From Piscirickettsiaceae bacterium (GTDB taxonomy: Bacteria > Pseudomonadota > Gammaproteobacteria > Nitrosococcales > Methylophagaceae): 12,049 bases of DNA. Below are positions 6,770 through 12,049 of the stretch, one piece after another. The stretch is taken from assembly GCA_018646825.1 (NCBI GenBank), contig JABGUA010000078.1, forward strand, positions 1-12,049, written 5' to 3'. A program made the translations under genes and the position numbers. The stretch's first letter is position 1, and every line of letters begins with the position of its first letter. Under the pieces are notes generated by a model that had not been told where the DNA came from, made no database searches, and saw only the letters and a list, made by a program, of their open reading frames with translations.

Positions 6770-8553
6770 TACCCCATGAAACGCGCACCCTGATAAAACA
6801 GGGTACTGACTATCCAGGCCAAGCTCAGCGGCCAGATTAACGATAAGGCAGTAAACCAGCCAGATTTTGCTTCCGCACGCAGTGTCGCTATTGTCGACAG
6901 ACAAGGTGTGTATATCAGTGTAAATAACATAAAACTATAAGCTTGAACCCAATCAATCTGTTGGGCGATGCCTGTCATTAAAGCAGATCCTTCCAGACCA
7001 TAAATCACAGCCAATGCACCAATTACGATCTCCTTAGCAACAAAACCAAAAATCAATGCGATAGTCAGTTCGGGAGTAATCCCTGCGGGAGATAAAATAG
7101 GTGACATAAATTCACCAATTATACCCGACCAACTGGCAGAGCTAGCTGGGTCGATGCCATAGGGCATATTGGTTAATATCCAGACCATGACGACACCGAT
7201 CGTAATAAACTTGGTGGCCCGTTTTAAGAAATGGCTAATTTCATGCCAGCCACGCATTATCATTTGACGCAAAGTCGGTAGCCGATAGGGTGGTAATTCT
7301 AGGGCGAAAGGTTCTTGGCTATTAAAGCGGCCTTTGAAAAGTAGCGCCGTTAAAATTACGATTACGAAAGTCATCAGATATAAACTAAACAGGACGATAG
7401 GTGCATGTGATGGTGAAAACAAAGCCGTTGTCATAAAAACAAAAACCTGTAAACGCGCACTACACAATGAAAAAGGAATGACTAACATGGTCAGTAGGCG
7501 AAGGCCACGGCTACGCATAGTCCTCGTGCCCATTAGAGCTGGGACATTACAACCGAAACCCATCAACAGCATCACGAAACTACGACCATCAAGTCCCATT
7601 CGGCTCATTAAGGCATCCATCAAGAAGGCGGCGCGTGAGAGATAGCCGCTGTCCTCAACGATGGCCATAAAGAGGAAAAAGACAATAATAATCGGAACAA
7701 AGGAAGCGACTGTGGCAATACCATCATAGACACCGTCGATTAAAAAGCCGTTCAAGCCGGCAGGTAAAAAGGACAATAAGGGGACGAGTGCTAAATTACG
7801 GAAGTTTTCGAATAACCATGCCATTCCTTCTTGTAGTGGACCGCCAATGGTATAGACAGCCTGAAACATGAAGAACATAAAACCGAAAAATAAAGGCAAG
7901 CCTAGGACAGGGTTTAGCGCAATATTATCAATTTTAGCGGTCAGTGAATCTCCCGCTTGTGTTGGGAAGTCGACACTGCTTTTCACAATGGTATCGAGCT
8001 CATCTTCCATTGCTCGATCGACTGCAAATTCCTTTCCTAGTGCTTGCGCTGGTCGAGGCCGACTATTTTGTAATGCCTGTTCTATGACTTTGTAGGCACT
8101 TGCATAGCCTTGGCCATACTTTGCACTCAATAGAGCAGTAGGATAGCCCAAAGTGTCTGATAATTTATCAGCATCAATGCTAATGCCCATTTTTTTTGCT
8201 TCATCAGCCATATTTAATAAAACAACGGTTGGCATATTGAGCGATTTTAGTTGTAACGTCAGGCTTAATTGACGATCAATCTGAGATGCATTGGCAACCA
8301 TCAACACAAGGTCAACATCATTATTTGCTATAAAGTGACGAACAACTTGTTCGTCATCAGAAAAACCATGTAAATCATAAATGCCAGGTAAGTCGATTAG
8401 TTCGACCATCTCACCCGCAAGTAATAACTTTGAACTGAGTAAATCAACGGTAACACCGGGCCAGTTCGCGACTTTAGCACTCGCACCGCTCATTCGGTTG
8501 AAGAGGGTTGATTTTCCTGCGTTTGGCATGCCGATTAGGGCAATGCGTTTCAC
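6766..8553 (-). CDS. feoB: Ferrous iron transporter FeoB, compact form
   Basis: This inner-membrane GTP-dependent Fe2+ importer has an N-terminal G domain with G1 GMPNAGKST (8-16), G2 in WPGVTV (T35), G3 DLPG (54-57), G4 NMAD (114-117) and G5 SAK (143-145). The membrane part starts near 213. It carries the gate motifs GFGCNVPALMGTRT (C335) and LCSARL (C364), then FVAKEIVIG (505-512) and YTPCLSTIATLRAE (C551). At 595 residues it is well below the usual 750 or so: the helical linker after the G domain, the loop between FVAKEIVIG and YTPC, and the C-terminal tail are all short, yet the frame is intact. Translation probably starts at GTG 8553, overlapping the feoA stop by GTGA, with GAGG seven bases upstream inside feoA. 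Confidence 0.95.
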   Translation of the reverse strand: MKRIALIGMPNAGKSTLFNRMSGASAKVANWPGVTVDLLSSKLLLAGEMVELIDLPGIYDLHGFSDDEQVVRHFIANNDVDLVLMVANASQIDRQLSLTLQLKSLNMPTVVLLNMADEAKKMGISIDADKLSDTLGYPTALLSAKYGQGYASAYKVIEQALQNSRPRPAQALGKEFAVDRAMEDELDTIVKSSVDFPTQAGDSLTAKIDNIALNPVLGLPLFFGFMFFMFQAVYTIGGPLQEGMAWLFENFRNLALVPLLSFLPAGLNGFLIDGVYDGIATVASFVPIIIVFFLFMAIVEDSGYLSRAAFLMDALMSRMGLDGRSFVMLLMGFGCNVPALMGTRTMRSRGLRLLTMLVIPFSLCSARLQVFVFMTTALFSPSHAPIVLFSLYLMTFVIVILTALLFKGRFNSQEPFALELPPYRLPTLRQMIMRGWHEISHFLKRATKFITIGVVMVWILTNMPYGIDPASSASWSGIIGEFMSPILSPAGITPELTIALIFGFVAKEIVIGALAVIYGLEGSALMTGIAQQIDWVQAYSFMLFTLIYTPCLSTIATLRAEAKSGWFTALSLIWPLSLAWIVSTLFYQGARFMGY

Positions 8554-8783
8554 ATTAATACCTCAATCATTTGAGCATCTTGTTTTCGAAGCATCAATTC
8601 GGTACTGCCTATACGTAGATGAAGTGGACCATTAAAGGGAGCTCGGCGAATGAGTTCAAACGTTTTACCGATACGAAGACCTAAGCCGTTTAAGCGATAC
8701 TGAAACCCAGTATCGACATGAAATGCTTGGATAGTCGCTGATTCACCAACCTTCATTGCTGAAAGGGTATGTATTGTCTTCAT
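8550..8783 (-). CDS. feoA: Ferrous iron transport protein FeoA
   Basis: This 77-residue cytoplasmic protein has the SH3-like FeoA fold that supports Fe2+ uptake by FeoB. Typical features are MKVGESATIQAF (10-21), YRLNGLGLRIGKTFELIRRAP (29-49) and a final LRKQDAQMIEV. Its TGA overlaps the GTG start of feoB, the usual tight feoAB arrangement. No clear Shine-Dalgarno precedes the ATG. A Fur-type operator and a candidate promoter lie directly upstream, so it is the first gene of an iron-controlled feoAB operon. No feoC is visible after feoB. Confidence 0.93.
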   Translation of the reverse strand: MKTIHTLSAMKVGESATIQAFHVDTGFQYRLNGLGLRIGKTFELIRRAPFNGPLHLRIGSTELMLRKQDAQMIEVLM

Positions 8784-8803
8784 TATTGTATAACCAAATC
8801 TAA

Positions 8804-8820
8804 ATGATAATGATTATCAT
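8804..8820. promoter_or_regulatory. Fur box of the feoAB operon
   Basis: The bases ATGATAATGATTATCAT form a perfect inverted repeat with one central base. The inner 15 bases are an exact match to the 7-1-7 Fur consensus TGATAATnATTATCA. The box ends 21 bases before the feoA ATG and overlaps the predicted -10. Fur with Fe2+ bound would block RNA polymerase there, so feoAB should be on only when iron is scarce. A further TGATAAT half site lies at 8834-8840 and may extend the protected region. Confidence 0.9.
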
Positions 8821-8844
8821 AAGAGTTATGTCATGATAATACAA
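8816..8844 (-). promoter_or_regulatory. feoA: Candidate feoAB promoter
   Basis: On the minus strand, TTGTAT (8844-8839) and TATGAT (8821-8816) are separated by 17 bases. The -10 matches five of six consensus bases and lies in the Fur box; the -35 is weak. A second possible -35, TTGATA, lies at 8857-8852 with a poorer -10. The leader from the first option would be about 25-30 bases long. Confidence 0.5.
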
Positions 8845-8869
8845 GCTATATCAAGCCTTCTAAGGATAT

Positions 8870-10177
8870 TTACTTAGATATAATACGTGGTAGATAATAG
8901 GCTTGACTGATTCCCCTAGCAGTCAGGAACAGTAATAAGGCAAACCAGAGGCCGTGATTACCATAAGATTGAAGAAAATACCAAGCGGGAAAGTAGCAAA
9001 AGAAAGTTGAAAACAACATAGTATTACGCATTTCTCTACTTCGCATGGTACCGATAAATAGACCATCAAAAAGGTAGCTCCAAACGCCGATAAGAGGAGC
9101 AATAATAAGCCAAGGTAGATACTGTTCTGCGGTAGTTATTACCGCAGGTATTGACGTTAATAAACGAATAATATTAGAACCGAAAAGGCTGTAGCTCAAA
9201 CTAAATAAAGCCGCAATGGCGAGTGACCATATAGCCGCATAGGACAAGCCTTGTCTTAATAATGCCTTGTTTTCAGCACCAACGGCCTTGCCAGTAATCA
9301 CTTCTGTCGCATTGGCAAAACCATCTAAGAAAAAAGCCATAAAGGTAATGAAATGCAATAGTATGGCATTAGCTGCCAAAGTGATATCACCTTGTTTAGC
9401 ACCTTGGACTGTAAAGAAACCAAAGCAAAAGATAAGACATAGCGTACGTATGAAAATATTGCCATGTAAATTCAGTATGGAGAGAAAATTAAATTGAATC
9501 GTGTTTTTTTCCGTTGTTTTAATTAAGGGGAAATGATGTCGTCTAATTAAAAAATAAGCGAAAAGAAGACCGATGTATTCAGCAATAACAGAAGCAATTG
9601 CAACACCTTCAACGGCCATTTCAAATACTGATACAAAGACTAAATCTAAAATAATATTACTGATATTAACAATCAGTACCAACCACAAAGCAGAACGTGT
9701 GTCTGCTTGTCCAATAAGCCAACCTAAAATGACATAGTTAGCAAGAATAGCGGGTGAGCTCCAGATTCTGATCGAAAAGTAACTTTGTCCAAGCGTTCTG
9801 ACTTGTTCACTGCTATCAATAAGTGAAAAAGCCAGCATAGATAGAGGGGTTTGCAACAAGATTAGTAATAGAGCAATAACAAGTGCCAGCACAAGCGATT
9901 TTTGTAATATGAAATGACTGCCGGGTATATCTAATCGACCTACAGCTTGCGCTGTGATACCGGTTGTCGCCATTCGGAGAAAGCCAAAGCCCCAGAATAA
10001 AAAACTAAAGATTAACGTGCCTACAGCCACAGCGCCAACGTAGTGTGCGGCATCTAAATGACCGACGACTGCCGTATCAACTATGCCAAGTAACGGAATA
10101 GAAATATTAGCCAAAATCATGGGGCCAGCAAGTTGCCATATTTGTTTGTGACTAATCGTTGAGTTGGAAGAAAACAC
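8870..10177 (-). CDS. dinF: MATE-family efflux transporter, DinF-like
   Basis: This inner-membrane multidrug/toxin extrusion transporter has about 12 hydrophobic helices and probably exchanges Na+ or H+ for organic cations. The N-terminal part is typical of the DinF branch: LAGPMILANISIPLLGIVDT, AVVGHLDAAHYVGAVAVG and WGFGFLRMATTGITAQA. The second half repeats the fold from about FLDGFANATEVITGKAVGA. I chose GTG 10177 (435 residues, MFSSNSTISHKQIW). A longer reading from GTG 10216 would start inside a strong terminator hairpin and add residues not expected in the family. It lies downstream of hppA and upstream of feoA, with 86 bases between its stop and feoA. No lexA or SOS box was seen, so dinF is a family label, not evidence of SOS control. 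Confidence 0.88.
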   Translation of the reverse strand: MFSSNSTISHKQIWQLAGPMILANISIPLLGIVDTAVVGHLDAAHYVGAVAVGTLIFSFLFWGFGFLRMATTGITAQAVGRLDIPGSHFILQKSLVLALVIALLLILLQTPLSMLAFSLIDSSEQVRTLGQSYFSIRIWSSPAILANYVILGWLIGQADTRSALWLVLIVNISNIILDLVFVSVFEMAVEGVAIASVIAEYIGLLFAYFLIRRHHFPLIKTTEKNTIQFNFLSILNLHGNIFIRTLCLIFCFGFFTVQGAKQGDITLAANAILLHFITFMAFFLDGFANATEVITGKAVGAENKALLRQGLSYAAIWSLAIAALFSLSYSLFGSNIIRLLTSIPAVITTAEQYLPWLIIAPLIGVWSYLFDGLFIGTMRSREMRNTMLFSTFFCYFPAWYFLQSYGNHGLWFALLLFLTARGISQAYYLPRIISK

Positions 10178-10190
10178 AGAGACCCAATAT

Positions 10191-10226
10191 AAAACAAAAA
10201 AGCCACGTGCAAGCACGTGGCTTTTT
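10191..10226 (-). terminator. Rho-independent terminator after hppA
   Basis: A perfect 14-base stem pairs 10197-10210 with 10213-10226 around the bases AA; its GC-rich core is GCCACGTGC/GCACGTGGC. On the minus strand it begins 18 bases after the hppA stop and is followed by TTTTTTGTTTT. On the plus strand it also ends in a T run, so it could work both ways. It separates hppA from the MATE gene. Confidence 0.9.
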
Positions 10227-10243
10227 ATTAAAAGTTGTTGAAG

Positions 10244-12049
10244 TTAAACAAGTAACGGGGCAATGACAAGACTGACAATTGCCATAACATTAATCAAAAT
10301 ATTCATAGCTGGCCCGGAGGTGTCCTTTAAAGGATCTCCAACAGTATCACCTACAACGACGGCAGTATGGACATCAGATCCTTTACCACCTAGATTGCCT
10401 TTTTCCACGTACTTTTTAGCATTATCCCAAGCACCACCAGCATTGGCCATCATTAAGGCCATCATGACGCCGGTAATAAGGGCACCGCCTAGCATGCCAC
10501 CTAGGGCTTCTGGACCTATACCAAACCCAATAACAACGGGGGCTAGGATAGCTAAAGCACCGGGGAGAATCATTTTGTTTAATGCTGCTTTAGTTGCGAT
10601 ATCGACACAACGTGCAGTATCTGGTTTGGCTGTGCCTTCTAATAGACCAGGGATATCGCGAAATTGACGGCGTATTTCATGAATCATGTCAAAAGCTGCA
10701 TCGCCAACGGCTTTCATCGTCATGGCACTGACTAAAAATGGAAAAATGCCACCTAAAAACATACCGACTAAGACAATAGGATCGTTGAGCAGTAATTGAA
10801 ATTCAGGATTACCATGAGTAATTGTTTCAATATAAGCACTAATCAACGCCAATGCTGCCAGAGCTGCAGCGCCAATAGCAAAGCCTTTACCGATTGCCGC
10901 CGTGGTGTTACCTAATTCATCAAGCGAGTCAGTAATTTCCCGTGTCTGCTCTTCCATTTCTGCCATCTCAGCAATACCGCCGGCATTGTCGGCCACAGGA
11001 CCATAGGCATCAATAGCCATCGTTATACCAACAGTTGCTAACATACCAACGGCTGCAATACCGACGCCATAGAGGCCCGCATAGTGACTAGCGATAAAAA
11101 TGATTGCTGCAATAGTAATAACAGGAATAGCAACGGATTGCATACCTAGGGCTAGTCCACTAATCATCACTGTGGCTGGACCGGTTTCACCATCTTTAGC
11201 AAGTTTTCGGACAGGTGCGCCACCAGTGTAATATTCGGTGACTAAACCAATAATAATACCGCCGACAGAGCCCACTAAAACGGCCATCCATAAATTGATG
11301 GTGCCGCCCATGGAGAAAATAAGAATTAATGCAGTGACAATAAAGAGCACGGAAGCACCCATGGTGCCAATTCTCAATGCGACCTCGGGGCTTTTATTAG
11401 CATAAGTCTTAACAGCATAAATACCAGCGATTGAACATAATAAACCAAGAGAAGCTAAAGCCAGAGGCATAAACATTAAGGTCTGTTGATCTTCAGCTAG
11501 CTGTTGAATAGCCGCTAATCCCATCGTTGAAGCAATCGCTAAACTAGCGATCATGGATCCACAATAAGACTCGAAGATATCGGAACCCATACCGGCAACG
11601 TCACCGACATTATCACCAACATTGTCAGCAATGACGCCGGGGTTACGCGGGTCATCTTCAGGAATTCCTGCTTCAATTTTACCGACTAAATCAGCACCGA
11701 CATCGGCACTTTTAGTGAATATTCCGCCACCAACTCGCGAGAATAAAGCCACAGAAGAGGCTCCCATACCAAAACCATGAATCACATGTACTGTATGAGG
11801 ATCTGTTCCGAAGAGTAGATATAAGACGCCCAGCCCTAATAAACCCATGGAAGCGACGGTGAGCCCCATCACCGAACCACCAAAGAAAGCAACGGTCAAA
11901 GCAGCAGAAGCACCTTCATCTTGCGCTGCCGTTGCCGTACGAACATTAGCTTGTGTCGCGGCATACATCCCAATGTAGCCAGCTGCACCAGAACACAATG
12001 CGCCAAGAAGGAAAGCAAAAGCAGTTGTACCACCCAAATCACTAATCCA
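10244..12049 (-). CDS. hppA: Membrane-bound pyrophosphatase, K+-dependent type, 5' end missing
   Basis: This inner-membrane ion pump couples pyrophosphate hydrolysis to H+ or Na+ export and recovers energy from biosynthetic PPi. The signature region is complete: DVGADLVGKIEAGIPEDDPRN, then ADNVGDNVGDVAGMGSD. Later come DAYGPVADNAGGIAEM and the C-terminal GKGSDVHTAVVVGDTVGDP and DTSGPAMNILI. The segment GNTTAAIGKG has Ala and Gly where K+-independent enzymes have Lys and Thr, which marks the K+-dependent subfamily. Pumped ion (H+ or Na+) is not decided here. The frame is open to the window edge (W-I-S-D-L before GGTTAFAF). About 602 residues are present and roughly 60-90 N-terminal ones are missing, judged from the usual family length. 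A strong terminator follows. Confidence 0.97.
   Translation of the reverse strand, partial: WISDLGGTTAFAFLLGALCSGAAGYIGMYAATQANVRTATAAQDEGASAALTVAFFGGSVMGLTVASMGLLGLGVLYLLFGTDPHTVHVIHGFGMGASSVALFSRVGGGIFTKSADVGADLVGKIEAGIPEDDPRNPGVIADNVGDNVGDVAGMGSDIFESYCGSMIASLAIASTMGLAAIQQLAEDQQTLMFMPLALASLGLLCSIAGIYAVKTYANKSPEVALRIGTMGASVLFIVTALILIFSMGGTINLWMAVLVGSVGGIIIGLVTEYYTGGAPVRKLAKDGETGPATVMISGLALGMQSVAIPVITIAAIIFIASHYAGLYGVGIAAVGMLATVGITMAIDAYGPVADNAGGIAEMAEMEEQTREITDSLDELGNTTAAIGKGFAIGAAALAALALISAYIETITHGNPEFQLLLNDPIVLVGMFLGGIFPFLVSAMTMKAVGDAAFDMIHEIRRQFRDIPGLLEGTAKPDTARCVDIATKAALNKMILPGALAILAPVVIGFGIGPEALGGMLGGALITGVMMALMMANAGGAWDNAKKYVEKGNLGGKGSDVHTAVVVGDTVGDPLKDTSGPAMNILINVMAIVSLVIAPLLV

Noticed and set aside
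6787..6804. Hairpin ACCCTG/CAGGGT as terminator for the small plus-strand gene
   Set aside because: The six-base stem has a six-base loop but no T run after it, and it lies within the 3' coding end of feoB.
8553..8555. ATG at the feoA/feoB junction as the feoB start
   Set aside because: This ATG is the last sense codon of feoA and is followed by TGA. In the feoB frame the start is the overlapping GTG at 8553.
8834..8840. Second full Fur box upstream of feoA
   Set aside because: Only one TGATAAT arm is present, with no matching ATTATCA arm at the right distance, so it is at most a half site.
8841..8869. Possible terminator between the MATE gene and feoA
   Set aside because: Only short broken pairings (ATATC/GATAT around CTT/AAG) are visible, with no GC-rich stem and no T run.
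10263..10667. Plus-strand 134-residue open frame opposite hppA
   Set aside because: It lies antisense to conserved hppA coding sequence. Its Pro/Ala/Ile-rich translation is what an antisense reading of a Gly/Ala-rich membrane protein gives.
12035..12037. TTG as the start codon of the pyrophosphatase
   Set aside because: The frame continues to the window edge with residues W-I-S-D before this Leu, and the family has two more N-terminal helices. The codon is internal and the gene is simply cut.

Overview
The window reads as an ordinary, tightly packed chromosomal segment of a moderately AT-rich gammaproteobacterium. The class I fumarase, bacterial-type ProS with an editing insert, DUF4124-type periplasmic proteins, FeoA/FeoB under a Fur-like box and a membrane pyrophosphatase together suggest an aquatic or marine lineage of the Methylophaga/Cycloclasticus kind. 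That placement comes from gene content only and is tentative. No rRNA, tRNA, CRISPR array, insertion sequence, phage gene or integrase was recognised, and no gene-free stretch exceeds 90 bases.

Left block (1-5620, all minus strand, read right to left): a secreted DUF4124 protein, an MIF-type tautomerase, proS, a class I fumarase, a CopD-like membrane protein, a secreted lytic transglycosylase, a conserved 90-residue protein of unknown function, and the first 12 codons of another gene leaving the window. Most gaps are 0-27 bases, so much of this is probably one transcript. The only larger gap is 66 bases, before proS. The products are functionally mixed: cell-wall turnover, translation, the TCA cycle and unknown periplasmic roles.

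Centre (5662-6769, plus strand): an RluA-family pseudouridine synthase, divergent from the left block, then a 64-residue protein built of repeated RR motifs. The small gene meets feoB tail to tail, and the two stop codons share the bases TTAA.

Right block (6766-12049, minus strand, read right to left): a K+-dependent-type membrane pyrophosphatase (5' end outside the window), a strong hairpin terminator, a DinF-like MATE transporter, then feoA and feoB with overlapping stop and start. A perfect 7-1-7 inverted repeat of the Fur-box type overlaps the predicted -10 of the feoAB promoter, so ferrous iron uptake is very probably iron-repressed. The FeoB is unusually short.

I found no convincing new multi-gene system. 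The most worthwhile leads are the RR-repeat small protein, the compact FeoB with altered residues beside its gate motif, the terminator that overlaps the longest possible start of the MATE gene, and a DUF4124-like motif that recurs in two secreted proteins at opposite ends of the left block.
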